A stretch of DNA of 64,000 bases from an uncultured Pseudomonadota bacterium (GTDB taxonomy: Bacteria > Myxococcota_A > Bradymonadia > Bradymonadales > Bradymonadaceae). The DNA is taken from positions 186,001 to 250,000 of the forward strand of contig CAJXPB010000004.1 of the NCBI GenBank assembly GCA_913057905.1, given 5' to 3'. The stretch's first letter is position 1. Every line of letters starts with the position of its first letter. Shown piece by piece: positions 9,157 through 18,695 of this stretch. The notes under the pieces are model-generated. The model ran no database searches. It was given only the letters and a program-made list of their open reading frames with translations, and was not told the DNA's origin. A program made the position numbers and the translations under genes.

Positions 9157-12027
9157 ATGAATTGTTCGAGTCAATCAGGCTCGTGGCGAGAGCGGATGCT
9201 TCCTGTTTTGTTGGCCAGTCTGGTGGGGATGAGTCTGGCGTTCGCGTCGGGATGCGGGGAAGACGACCCGTGTGCGACCAAGACGTGCGAGTTCGGGGTC
9301 TGCGACTCGGCGACCGGCCAGTGTACGAACCTCGACAGCTGCCAGGTCGACTCGGAGTGCATCGCCGGGTATCTGTGTCAGCAGGACGGACAGTGCGTCG
9401 CTCAGACGACGTGTAGCGAGGATGGCGACTGTGACACCGGCGTCTGCCGCGACGGCGCCTGCGTCAACCCGTCTGATTGCGAGAGCAACGCGGAGTGTCT
9501 GCCGCGTACGTTCTGCAACGAGAATGGGAACTGCGCGCCGGACCCCTGCAACAACTTCACCTGCCAGCGCGGCGTCTGCCAGCGCGGCACCGACAACTGC
9601 GTGTCGGCCGACTCGTGCACCCAGGAGACCGAGGTGCAAGACTGCGTGCCCGGCGAGAAGTGCGCCAGCGGCACCTGTGAGCCGATGGAGTCGTTTTGTG
9701 ACAACGTGACCTGCGAGCGCGGCGTCTGCAGCTTTGCCGAAGGCGGCTGCGTGAATGCATCGGACTGTGAAGGCGAGGATGCGAACTGTCTGGAAGGCCG
9801 GTTCTGCAACGAGATGAACCAGTGCGTGCCGGATCTGTGCCAGCAAAACAACGTCGACTGCGGCTCGGAGGGTGTCTGCGTTCGAGCGACCGGTGAGTGC
9901 GAAAACGCCCAGTCCTGTGAGTCCAGCGCCGACTGTGTGGCCGGCCACCTGTGTGTGGACAACGTTTGTACCACCGAAGGCACGGCGTGTGGGAATGCCG
10001 GCGGGGACGGCGGCTGCCCGGGCAATCAGATCTGCAATTACAACCCCGATGATCTGAGCGCCGTCTGTGAAGAACCGGACGTCTGCAAAACCTCGATCGA
10101 CTGCAAAAACGACCGACGGTGTGGCGGTCAGACCTGTCTGGAGCCGACCAGTTGCCAGGCGGACAATCTGGAACCGAACGACATGATGTCCGAAGCGACG
10201 GTCTTTCAGGATGTCGCCATCGACGGGACCGTCTCCGGCACGATGTGTCAGGGCGATACCGACAGCTTCACCTTCACGTCCTCGGATATCGTCGCCCCGA
10301 CCAGTGAAGGGACGATCGTGGTCGAGGTGAGAGTGCCCGAACGCGACATCGGTCTCGGGGAGATGACGATGACGATGAGTGACCCGGACGGAAACATGAT
10401 CGGTTCGGCGACGATGGGATCGATGGCCCAGGAGGGGTCGATGCGCGTGACCGCGCCCCTGGGCGTGCCCGATCACGGTCAGTATTCGGTCCAGCTTGAG
10501 ACCGGCCAGGAGATGTCGATGTCGGGGCTGTCATACGACATGTCGGTCGAGATTGTGTCGGATGCGACGGTCAGCGCCTGCGATGATCCGCAGTCGGTCA
10601 GCACCGGCCAACGGCTGTCGGGGACCCTGGAAGACGACGATTCAAAGGACCTGGAGGCGACCTGCGCCTCGGGCACCGACAACAACGCCGAGAAGGTCTA
10701 CTCGCTGACGCTCGACCGTCCCCAGGAGGTCACGATCAACACGGCGCCGCAATCGGGCTCCGACGATGTCGTGGTATCGCTGCGGAGCAACTGTCTGTCA
10801 GCGTCCTCCGAGATCGCGTGTTCGAACGCCAATGGGGACGGAGCCGGTGAGAGCATCGAGGACGTCCTGAGTGCCGGGACCTACTACATTGTCGTGCAGG
10901 CGCCCGGCGAGAAGACGTTGAACAACCTCGATATGACCATCGACCGCAACGTGTTCACAGCCTGTGGCCCGCAGGATGACTACTGCGACGGCTCCGACAA
11001 TGCTTTCATCTGCACGCCGGATGGCGGGGCCCTCAATGAACTCGCCTGTGACGCCGGCTGCAACGCCTCGAAAGGGACGTGTGTACCGCCGGCAGGCAAC
11101 CGGTGTTCGGATGCCCCGACCATCCAGCCGCCCGACAGCATGGGCGGCAGCGGCAATCAGACCGTCACCAAAGAGATCGACCTGCGACAATTTCAGGATG
11201 AATATCAGATTTCGTCGGGAGGTTGCCTGGGCGGCACTCCCCGCACCGGCGGCAAAGACGCGACATTTGAGGTCACGGTGCCCGACGAGAAATCCCTGAA
11301 GCTGGATGCCAACTTCGACAACGGTGTCGAGGGGTCGCTGTATCTGGCCGACAGTTGCGAAAGCCTGGAGAGCAGTTGCGTCAAAGGCGTCCAGGGGTCG
11401 GTGGATGGCTCGCCGTCCCAGGAAACCATCCGGTACACGAACCTCAGCGGCTCCGAGCAGACGCTTTACCTGGTCGTCGATGCCGGGGCCGACCAGTTCT
11501 TCGGGTCCGTGACCATCGACGCCACCTACCAGGACGTCATCTGCCCGCCGGGCGGGACCAGTTGCACGAGCAGCGGGGACATCGGATTCTGTTCCGAAGA
11601 TGGGGCCTCATTCGAGGACACCATCAGCTGTTCGAACTGTTGCTCGACGCTTGCGAGCGGTAACTCGAATCCCGGGTCGCCCTTCTCGTTCGGGTCGTCG
11701 ACCAGCGACTCCATAAACGTCACCGGATGCACGGGAACCGTCTCCCAGGTGCTCGTGCCTGTCGACATCGACCATCCATACGTACTGGATGTCAGAGTTG
11801 ATCTCACGAGTCCGAATGGGACGACCGTGGCTCTGCAGGATGGGGGCGGTGGATTCTCGCCTTTCCAGAAGGGGACCTATGGTGACGATCTCAGCGCTGC
11901 TGGAGACTTGAGTGACTTCAACGGCGGCGGCGGAAACGGAACCTGGAGCATCGAGGCCAGGGATGTCTTCAACGGCTTCGGGAGCGGCACGTTGAATAGC
12001 TGGGGCGTCATCGTCGCCTGCAACTGA
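9157..12027 (+). CDS. Modular Cys-rich lipoprotein with C-terminal P domain
   Basis: 956 residues from ATG 9157, with GAGGAGAG at 9146-9153. Cys33 ends the lipobox (FASGC) and is followed by GEDDPC. The Cys-rich part runs to about 335, PPC-like domain 1 starts at LEPNDMM (340), the second begins near 472, and a third beta domain with KEIDLRQFQDEYQI spans about 648-790. There is no fourth module. A Cys linker (CPPGGTSC, then CSNCC) leads straight into a P domain (about 835-956: DVRVDLTSPNGTTV, GNGTWSIEARD, SWGVIVACN). Bases 10162-11293 are identical to 13252-14383 in the next gene. No protease domain is present, so the P domain is probably structural or for binding. Confidence 0.9.
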   Translation: MNCSSQSGSWRERMLPVLLASLVGMSLAFASGCGEDDPCATKTCEFGVCDSATGQCTNLDSCQVDSECIAGYLCQQDGQCVAQTTCSEDGDCDTGVCRDGACVNPSDCESNAECLPRTFCNENGNCAPDPCNNFTCQRGVCQRGTDNCVSADSCTQETEVQDCVPGEKCASGTCEPMESFCDNVTCERGVCSFAEGGCVNASDCEGEDANCLEGRFCNEMNQCVPDLCQQNNVDCGSEGVCVRATGECENAQSCESSADCVAGHLCVDNVCTTEGTACGNAGGDGGCPGNQICNYNPDDLSAVCEEPDVCKTSIDCKNDRRCGGQTCLEPTSCQADNLEPNDMMSEATVFQDVAIDGTVSGTMCQGDTDSFTFTSSDIVAPTSEGTIVVEVRVPERDIGLGEMTMTMSDPDGNMIGSATMGSMAQEGSMRVTAPLGVPDHGQYSVQLETGQEMSMSGLSYDMSVEIVSDATVSACDDPQSVSTGQRLSGTLEDDDSKDLEATCASGTDNNAEKVYSLTLDRPQEVTINTAPQSGSDDVVVSLRSNCLSASSEIACSNANGDGAGESIEDVLSAGTYYIVVQAPGEKTLNNLDMTIDRNVFTACGPQDDYCDGSDNAFICTPDGGALNELACDAGCNASKGTCVPPAGNRCSDAPTIQPPDSMGGSGNQTVTKEIDLRQFQDEYQISSGGCLGGTPRTGGKDATFEVTVPDEKSLKLDANFDNGVEGSLYLADSCESLESSCVKGVQGSVDGSPSQETIRYTNLSGSEQTLYLVVDAGADQFFGSVTIDATYQDVICPPGGTSCTSSGDIGFCSEDGASFEDTISCSNCCSTLASGNSNPGSPFSFGSSTSDSINVTGCTGTVSQVLVPVDIDHPYVLDVRVDLTSPNGTTVALQDGGGGFSPFQKGTYGDDLSAAGDLSDFNGGGGNGTWSIEARDVFNGFGSGTLNSWGVIVACN
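10162..11293 (+). repeat. Identical 1132-bp tract, copy 1
   Basis: Read against 13252-14383 base by base, I found no mismatch; the flanks differ (G/C at 10161, CC/TT from 11294). It encodes residues 336-712 of the gene at 9157. Confidence 0.9.
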
Positions 12028-12054
12028 CAGTCGGAACAATTCAACCGAACATCG

Positions 12055-12098
12055 ACACCCGCCCCGCTTGACATCTCGAGTCGAGCGGGGCGGGTGTT
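12055..12098 (+). terminator. Hairpin terminator
   Basis: ACACCCGCCCCGCTTGA and its complement TCGAGCGGGGCGGGTGT form a long stem, then a short T-rich stretch. The right arm is the sequence also found at the end of the remnant at 8480-9065. Confidence 0.8.
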
Positions 12099-12252
12099 TA
12101 TGTTTGAACGCACGAATTGCGCCAAATCGAAAAATATGGCATTTATGGGGTATGGACGATGTGAAATACTGAACGGCCGCCGGGGATGATGTCGAGTTCG
12201 CGGCTCGGGTAGCCAATTCGTCAACACGAAGCATGCAAAAGGAGTAGGCGAC

Positions 12253-15111
12253 ATGAGTGGTGCAAATTGTTTTCGTGGGTCCAAAATCCGATTATTCGGA
12301 GTCGTTTTTGCAGGATTCTTCGCGCTGATTCTTGCGTCGAGCTGCGGCGATGATGATCCGTGCGCGACAAAGACCTGCGAGTTCGGGGTCTGCAACTCGT
12401 CGACCGGGCAGTGCACCAACCGCGATAGCTGCCAGGTCGACTCGGATTGCATCGCCGGGTATCTGTGCCAGCAGGATGGCCAGTGTGTCGCACAGACGAC
12501 ATGCAGCGAGGACGGCGACTGCGAGACTGGGATCTGCCGGGACGGCGCCTGCGTCAATCCGTCCGACTGCGAGACCAACGGGGAGTGTCTGCCGCGTACT
12601 TTCTGCAACGAGAATGGGAACTGCGCGCCGGACCCCTGCAACAACGTTACCTGCCAGCGCGGCGTCTGCCAGCGCGGCACCGACAACTGTGTGTCGGCCG
12701 ACTCGTGCACCCAGGAGACCGAGGTGCAAGACTGCGTGCCCGGCGAGAAGTGCGCCGCCGGCACCTGTGAGCCGATGGAGTCGTTTTGTGACAACGTCAC
12801 CTGCGAGCGCGGCGTCTGTAGCTTTGCCGAAGGCGGCTGCGTGAATGCGTCGGACTGTGAAGGCGAGGATGCGAACTGTCTGGAAGGCCGGTTCTGCAAC
12901 GAGATGAACCAGTGTGTGCCGGATCTGTGCCAGCAAAACGACGTCGAGTGCGGCTCGGAGGGTGTCTGCGTTCGAGCGACCGGTGAGTGCGAAAATGCCG
13001 AGTCCTGCGAGTCCAGCGCCGACTGTGTGGCCGGCCACCTGTGTGTGGACAATGCGTGCACCACCGAAGGCACGGCGTGTGGGAATGCCGGCGGCGACGG
13101 CGGGTGCCCGGGCAATCAGACCTGCAATTACAACTCCGATGATCTGAGTGCTGTCTGTGAAGAACCGGACGTCTGCAAGACCTCGATCGACTGCAAGGAC
13201 GACCGGCAGTGCGGCGGACAGACCTGTCTGGAGCCGACCAGTTGCCAGGCCGACAATCTGGAACCGAACGACATGATGTCCGAAGCGACGGTCTTTCAGG
13301 ATGTCGCCATCGACGGGACCGTCTCCGGCACGATGTGTCAGGGCGATACCGACAGCTTCACCTTCACGTCCTCGGATATCGTCGCCCCGACCAGTGAAGG
13401 GACGATCGTGGTCGAGGTGAGAGTGCCCGAACGCGACATCGGTCTCGGGGAGATGACGATGACGATGAGTGACCCGGACGGAAACATGATCGGTTCGGCG
13501 ACGATGGGATCGATGGCCCAGGAGGGGTCGATGCGCGTGACCGCGCCCCTGGGCGTGCCCGATCACGGTCAGTATTCGGTCCAGCTTGAGACCGGCCAGG
13601 AGATGTCGATGTCGGGGCTGTCATACGACATGTCGGTCGAGATTGTGTCGGATGCGACGGTCAGCGCCTGCGATGATCCGCAGTCGGTCAGCACCGGCCA
13701 ACGGCTGTCGGGGACCCTGGAAGACGACGATTCAAAGGACCTGGAGGCGACCTGCGCCTCGGGCACCGACAACAACGCCGAGAAGGTCTACTCGCTGACG
13801 CTCGACCGTCCCCAGGAGGTCACGATCAACACGGCGCCGCAATCGGGCTCCGACGATGTCGTGGTATCGCTGCGGAGCAACTGTCTGTCAGCGTCCTCCG
13901 AGATCGCGTGTTCGAACGCCAATGGGGACGGAGCCGGTGAGAGCATCGAGGACGTCCTGAGTGCCGGGACCTACTACATTGTCGTGCAGGCGCCCGGCGA
14001 GAAGACGTTGAACAACCTCGATATGACCATCGACCGCAACGTGTTCACAGCCTGTGGCCCGCAGGATGACTACTGCGACGGCTCCGACAATGCTTTCATC
14101 TGCACGCCGGATGGCGGGGCCCTCAATGAACTCGCCTGTGACGCCGGCTGCAACGCCTCGAAAGGGACGTGTGTACCGCCGGCAGGCAACCGGTGTTCGG
14201 ATGCCCCGACCATCCAGCCGCCCGACAGCATGGGCGGCAGCGGCAATCAGACCGTCACCAAAGAGATCGACCTGCGACAATTTCAGGATGAATATCAGAT
14301 TTCGTCGGGAGGTTGCCTGGGCGGCACTCCCCGCACCGGCGGCAAAGACGCGACATTTGAGGTCACGGTGCCCGACGAGAAATTTCTGAAGCTGGATGCC
14401 AACTTCGACAACGGTGTCGAGGGCTCGCTGTATCTGGCCGACAGCTGCGAAAGCCTGGAGAGCAGTTGCGTCAAAGGTGCCCAGGGGTCGGTGGATGGCT
14501 CCCCGTCCCAGGAAACCCTCAGCTACACGAACCTCAGCGGCTCCGAGCAGACGCTTTACCTGGTCGTCGATGCCGGGGCCAACCAGTTCTTCGGGTCCGT
14601 GACCATCGACGCCACCTACCAGGACGTCATCTGCCAGCCGGGCGGGACCAGTTGCACGAGCAGCGGGGACATCGGATTCTGTTCCGAAGATGGGGCCTCA
14701 TTCGAGGACACCGTCAGCTGTTCGAATTGCTGCTCCACTCTCGGCTCCGCATCCTCGTCGCCCGGAAAGGTCTTTCCGCCCACGGTCACCGACACGGTGA
14801 ATGTGTCGGGATGCAATGGGACCATCTCCCAGGTTCTGGTTCCGATGGATATTTCGCACACGTGGAAAGGCGACATCGATCTGGAGTTGCAGAGTCCGGG
14901 TGGTACTACGGTGAAACTCCACGACAATACGGGCGGCTCGAGTGATGATATCAAGGGTATCTACGGAGATGATCTCTCGCCTGAAGGCTCGTTGAGTGAC
15001 TTTAATGGGGCCAGTGCCAATGGCACCTGGACATTGACGGCCGTCGATACGGTCACATTCCTCGACGATGGCACTCTCAACGACTGGTCAGTGATCGCTG
15101 CCTGCAACTGA
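12253..15111 (+). CDS. Modular Cys-rich lipoprotein with C-terminal P domain, twin of the preceding gene
   Basis: 952 residues from ATG 12253 (AAAGGAG at 12238-12244). The signal peptide differs from its twin and ends LILASSC at Cys31, followed by GDDDPC. From the Cys-rich section onwards it follows the gene at 9157 closely, with a 1132-bp stretch that is identical (13252-14383). The two diverge again after the third Cys linker: the P domain here (DIDLELQSPGGTTV, NGTWTLTAVD, SVIAACN) has clearly different sequence. Variable ends around an identical core suggest either a recent duplication with diverging ends or gene conversion of the core. Its terminator is shared in sequence with that of the truncated gene at 15431. 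Confidence 0.9.
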   Translation: MSGANCFRGSKIRLFGVVFAGFFALILASSCGDDDPCATKTCEFGVCNSSTGQCTNRDSCQVDSDCIAGYLCQQDGQCVAQTTCSEDGDCETGICRDGACVNPSDCETNGECLPRTFCNENGNCAPDPCNNVTCQRGVCQRGTDNCVSADSCTQETEVQDCVPGEKCAAGTCEPMESFCDNVTCERGVCSFAEGGCVNASDCEGEDANCLEGRFCNEMNQCVPDLCQQNDVECGSEGVCVRATGECENAESCESSADCVAGHLCVDNACTTEGTACGNAGGDGGCPGNQTCNYNSDDLSAVCEEPDVCKTSIDCKDDRQCGGQTCLEPTSCQADNLEPNDMMSEATVFQDVAIDGTVSGTMCQGDTDSFTFTSSDIVAPTSEGTIVVEVRVPERDIGLGEMTMTMSDPDGNMIGSATMGSMAQEGSMRVTAPLGVPDHGQYSVQLETGQEMSMSGLSYDMSVEIVSDATVSACDDPQSVSTGQRLSGTLEDDDSKDLEATCASGTDNNAEKVYSLTLDRPQEVTINTAPQSGSDDVVVSLRSNCLSASSEIACSNANGDGAGESIEDVLSAGTYYIVVQAPGEKTLNNLDMTIDRNVFTACGPQDDYCDGSDNAFICTPDGGALNELACDAGCNASKGTCVPPAGNRCSDAPTIQPPDSMGGSGNQTVTKEIDLRQFQDEYQISSGGCLGGTPRTGGKDATFEVTVPDEKFLKLDANFDNGVEGSLYLADSCESLESSCVKGAQGSVDGSPSQETLSYTNLSGSEQTLYLVVDAGANQFFGSVTIDATYQDVICQPGGTSCTSSGDIGFCSEDGASFEDTVSCSNCCSTLGSASSSPGKVFPPTVTDTVNVSGCNGTISQVLVPMDISHTWKGDIDLELQSPGGTTVKLHDNTGGSSDDIKGIYGDDLSPEGSLSDFNGASANGTWTLTAVDTVTFLDDGTLNDWSVIAACN
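13252..14383 (+). repeat. Identical 1132-bp tract, copy 2
   Basis: Partner of 10162-11293. It spans both PPC-like domains and most of the third beta domain, and stops before the P domain. Confidence 0.9.
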
Positions 15112-15140
15112 CGTTTGCCGCCATTTGAACCGATTCTCCA

Positions 15141-15181
15141 CCGCCCCGCTCGGTCTTCAGTGCCGAGCGGGGCGGCTTTTT
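15141..15181 (+). terminator. Strong intrinsic terminator
   Basis: Stem CCGCCCCGCTCGG / CCGAGCGGGGCGG followed by CTTTTT. The preceding TGAACCGATTCTCCA is repeated before the terminator at 18397. Confidence 0.95.
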
Positions 15182-15274
15182 CTGGAAAGGATGATCATTT
15201 GATACAAATCAGTAGTAGCGTGTTGAGTTTTGAACGACGTGGCCCATCATTCCGATATTCTCCCGGCGATCAAT

Positions 15275-15354
15275 TTGAGGATTGCCGACGTTTATGGATA
15301 AAATCGTAAGTCGAAAAACGAGTTGGTGAGAATACTTACACTGGGTGAGTTCTC
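15275..15354 (+). promoter_or_regulatory. Candidate sigma-70 promoter and inverted repeat of the gene at 15431
   Basis: TTGAGG (15275-15280), an 18-base spacer and TAAAAT (15299-15304) fit a housekeeping promoter. An imperfect inverted repeat from GAGAA (15328) to GAGTTCTC (ending 15354) lies in the early leader. The gene at 18696 has a homologous arrangement. Confidence 0.5.
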
Positions 15355-15430
15355 TTGCTCGTGGCATTGAGCTGAGACCAACGCTCGTCGTTGTCGTCAT
15401 TTTGTCGAGCTTGAGATGCGAGGAGAATTT

Positions 15431-18355
15431 ATGAATCGGAAGGAGTTGAGTAGTTCGATTGGTACATCGCCGACGTTGTTGGCGGTGATGGGCGCAGTGG
15501 GGCTTCTGCTCACCCTCGGGGCAGGGTGTGGTGAAGATGACCCTTGTGCCACGAAGTCGTGCAACTTCGGGGTCTGTCAGTCCAGCAGTGGAGACTGCGT
15601 CAATCAGGATACCTGCCGGGTCGACGAGGAGTGTATACCGGGGTATCTGTGTGGCGAGAACAACACGTGCGTGGCGCAGAACACCTGTGAAACCGATGAA
15701 GACTGTTCGGCGGGGATCTGCGAAGACGGTGCCTGTGTGAATCCGGATCAATGTGAATCGGATGCCGGCTGTCTGGCGCGGACCTACTGTGCCGAAAGCG
15801 GGACCTGTGAGCCCGACCCCTGCAACAATGTCACCTGCAACCGAGGTGTGTGCGAACGCGGCACGGATAATTGCATCCCGGCCGAGAGCTGCACGGTCCG
15901 GACCCAAAACATCGATTGTCTGGCTGGACAGAAATGTCTCAACAATCAGTGCCTCGCGCAGCAGGACTACTGCGACCAGCTCACCTGCGAGCGCGGTGTC
16001 TGCAGCTTCGAAGAAGGCGGCTGCGTCAACGCCAGCGACTGTGAAGGCGATCGTCAGAACTGCGAAGAAGGCTTCTTCTGCAACGGCATGGATCGGTGCC
16101 AGGCTGACCTGTGCGTACGTGGCGGGGTCGAATGTGAAGATGACGGCGTCTGTGACCCGGCGACCGGGGAGTGCATCAATCCCGACACCTGCCAGGACAA
16201 CAGCGAATGCACCTCCGACTTTCTGTGCATCAACGACCAGTGTCTGCCCGAGGGCTCGGCCTGCGGCAACAACAGCGGCGACGGCGGATGTCCCGGCAAT
16301 CAGGTCTGTGAGTACGACGCCGAAAACACCACGGCCTCGTGTACGGAGCCAGAGGTCTGCGAGACGTCGATTGACTGTATCTCAGATCGGGTGTGCGGCG
16401 GGCAGAAGTGCCTGAGCGCCATCTCCTGCAGCGACGACCCGTACGAACCCAACAACACGATGGGTGAGGCGACCGCGGTGTTCGAGACGGCTGCGAATGG
16501 CTTCATCCAGGCGTCGTTGTGTCAGCAAGACACCGACTTCTACACCTTCACTACGACCAACGCCGTCGAACCGACCTTCAGCGGTCAGATCGTGGCCACG
16601 GTGACCATTCCCGACCGAGCCATCGGCTTGGGAGAGGCGACGATGACGCTGAACGACCCAGGGGGCAACGAGATCGGCACGACGAGTCTCGGGGCGATGG
16701 GCCAGGACGGCCAGATGAACCTCACGACGAATCTGGGCGTTCCCGATCACGGGACATACTCGATTGAGATTAATCCCGGTGAAAATCTGACCCAGACTGG
16801 CCTCGACTACGACGTGAGCGTCCGTATCGAAGAATCAGATGCCACGGCGGCTTGTACCGACGTGCAGACCATCACGCCGGGGCAGCGAGTCTCGGGGAAC
16901 ACCGAGAATAACACGGGTTCCGGGCTCGGGTCCTCGTGCACGTCACCGGACAACAACTCCAACGACGCCGTGTACGCGCTCGAAGTCGAGCGGCCTCAGG
17001 AAGTGACCCTCGAGGCGACGCCGACGCGTGACGACGCCGATATCAATGTATCGATTCGTGACCGGTGCCCGGAGCTCGCCACGGAGCGCGAGTGTGTGGA
17101 TAACAACGGCGGCGGAGCGTCGGAGACGTTGACCACCGTGCTCAGTGAGGGCACCCACTACATCGTGGTCCAGGGCCCGGACGAGGGAACGCTCGGCCCC
17201 TACAGTCTTGTGGTCAGCCGAAATTACTTCACCGCATGCGGGCCCGGTGATGACTACTGTGTGGACGGATCGACGGCGTCGATCTGCCAGAAGGGCGGCG
17301 GTCAGTTCGGTCAGGTCAGCTGCGATGCCGGCTGCAATCCGACGACGGGCCAGTGCTTTCCGCCGGAGGGCGATATTTGTGCGACCGCCGAGTCGATCAG
17401 TGACTCCGGTAGTACACAGAATCGCCAGATTGACCTTCGGCAGTTCCGCAATGACTATACCGTCTCTCCGGGTGGATGCCTGGGCCAGAATCCGAGGACG
17501 GGTGGGCCGGATCGCACCTACGAGGTCACCATTCCTCCGAATAAGGCGATGACGGCCACCGTGGATTACGCCAGTGGCGCCGTGGGGTCGCTGTACTTCG
17601 TCGACGACTGCACCGACATCGACGGCACCTGTAGCAAGGGTGAGCAGGGTGGCGACGACAGTCCCTCTCAGGAGGAGATCTTCTTCTCCAACGATACCGA
17701 GAATGAGGTCACCAAGACACTCATCGTCGATACGGCCGCTGACCAGCGACTGTCGACGGCCGATGTCACCTTCGAGTACGAGGATATCGTCTGCACGCCG
17801 GGAGGCGGTCAGTGCCTGATGAGCGGGGACGCCGAGCTTTGCAATGAAAAAGGAACGGCGTATTCGGAGACCGAAACCTGCAACACGTTCCCCTGTCAGA
17901 ACGGGGCCTGTACTGGCAACACCTGTGCCGCACCGTTCAATATCACACAGCCCGCGCGTAACAGCTCGAGTGGTGTGACGTACGGTGACTTCAAATGGGG
18001 CGACTTCACTGCCGACTACCAAGGCTCCGGCTGCGGGGTCAGCAGTAATCACACCGAATCGTACGACATCGTCCTTCAGGCGGATCTCCAGGCCGGTGAA
18101 CTCCTCGAAGCCACGACGGACGGCGATGGAAGCTTCCCGTTCGCCGACCCATCGGTCTACATTCAGGACACCTGCGGTCAGTTGAGCAGTTCGACGTGCC
18201 TGGCTGGGGCCGAGTCCTTCGATGAGACGGCGAGTACGTCGTACTGTGCCAGCTCGGCGCAAACGGTGTTCATCTTCGGCGACGCCGACGACAAAGATAG
18301 TAGCGAGGATGTTTCCATGAAGGTGAATATCTCCCAGACCGGGTGCTCGCCGTAA
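15431..18355 (+). CDS. Modular Cys-rich lipoprotein, tail missing (ends after beta module)
   Basis: 974 residues. AGGAG at 15421-15425 points to ATG 15431 rather than the in-frame ATG at 15416, which has no ribosome site. The signal ends LGAGC (Cys33), then GEDDPC. The N-terminal two thirds are closest to the gene at 18696. The fourth domain is the beta type (SFPFADPSVYIQDTC, IFGDADD). The protein stops at VNISQTGCSP, exactly where its relatives continue into the next Cys linker (for example VNIAQTVCTPSGSSC at 4766), so the whole fifth domain is absent. The terminator after it is of the kind that follows the P-domain gene at 12253. A recombination that swapped the 3' end is the simplest explanation. 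Confidence 0.88.
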   Translation: MNRKELSSSIGTSPTLLAVMGAVGLLLTLGAGCGEDDPCATKSCNFGVCQSSSGDCVNQDTCRVDEECIPGYLCGENNTCVAQNTCETDEDCSAGICEDGACVNPDQCESDAGCLARTYCAESGTCEPDPCNNVTCNRGVCERGTDNCIPAESCTVRTQNIDCLAGQKCLNNQCLAQQDYCDQLTCERGVCSFEEGGCVNASDCEGDRQNCEEGFFCNGMDRCQADLCVRGGVECEDDGVCDPATGECINPDTCQDNSECTSDFLCINDQCLPEGSACGNNSGDGGCPGNQVCEYDAENTTASCTEPEVCETSIDCISDRVCGGQKCLSAISCSDDPYEPNNTMGEATAVFETAANGFIQASLCQQDTDFYTFTTTNAVEPTFSGQIVATVTIPDRAIGLGEATMTLNDPGGNEIGTTSLGAMGQDGQMNLTTNLGVPDHGTYSIEINPGENLTQTGLDYDVSVRIEESDATAACTDVQTITPGQRVSGNTENNTGSGLGSSCTSPDNNSNDAVYALEVERPQEVTLEATPTRDDADINVSIRDRCPELATERECVDNNGGGASETLTTVLSEGTHYIVVQGPDEGTLGPYSLVVSRNYFTACGPGDDYCVDGSTASICQKGGGQFGQVSCDAGCNPTTGQCFPPEGDICATAESISDSGSTQNRQIDLRQFRNDYTVSPGGCLGQNPRTGGPDRTYEVTIPPNKAMTATVDYASGAVGSLYFVDDCTDIDGTCSKGEQGGDDSPSQEEIFFSNDTENEVTKTLIVDTAADQRLSTADVTFEYEDIVCTPGGGQCLMSGDAELCNEKGTAYSETETCNTFPCQNGACTGNTCAAPFNITQPARNSSSGVTYGDFKWGDFTADYQGSGCGVSSNHTESYDIVLQADLQAGELLEATTDGDGSFPFADPSVYIQDTCGQLSSSTCLAGAESFDETASTSYCASSAQTVFIFGDADDKDSSEDVSMKVNISQTGCSP

Positions 18356-18396
18356 GGGACTGGCTGACGACCGAAGCAAACTGAACCGATTCTCCA

Positions 18397-18436
18397 CCGC
18401 CCCGCTCGGTGTTCGATGCCGAGCGGGGCGGTTTTT
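18397..18436 (+). terminator. Strong intrinsic terminator
   Basis: Stem CCGCCCCGCTCGG / CCGAGCGGGGCGG plus TTTTT. It is nearly the same as the terminator at 15141, including the preceding 15 bases. Confidence 0.95.
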
Positions 18437-18540
18437 GTTCGCCAGAGACGAAACTCAGCGCTGATCAGAGGTGGCGTTTTGGATGTTGAACGACCCGCGA
18501 TACCTGATGATACGGCCTCGAGGTATTCCCGACGAACTGT

Positions 18541-18623
18541 TTGAGTATTATCGATGTTTGTGGGATAGTCTGGGGTAGAAAGTAAAAGGAGTGAGGAAAC
18601 TTACGGGTTAGGTAACTTCCCTC
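18541..18623 (+). promoter_or_regulatory. Candidate promoter and inverted repeat of the gene at 18696
   Basis: TTGAGT (18541-18546), 19 bases, TAGTCT (18566-18571). A 10-of-12 inverted repeat follows: GAGGAAACTTAC (18593-18604) with GTAACTTCCCTC (18612-18623). The region aligns with the leader at 15275-15354. Confidence 0.45.
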
Positions 18624-18695
18624 GCTTGTGGCACGGGGCCGACACACGTCGGTCCTTGCCTTATTTTTTTCCACTTCGATAGACGAGGACTGTGC

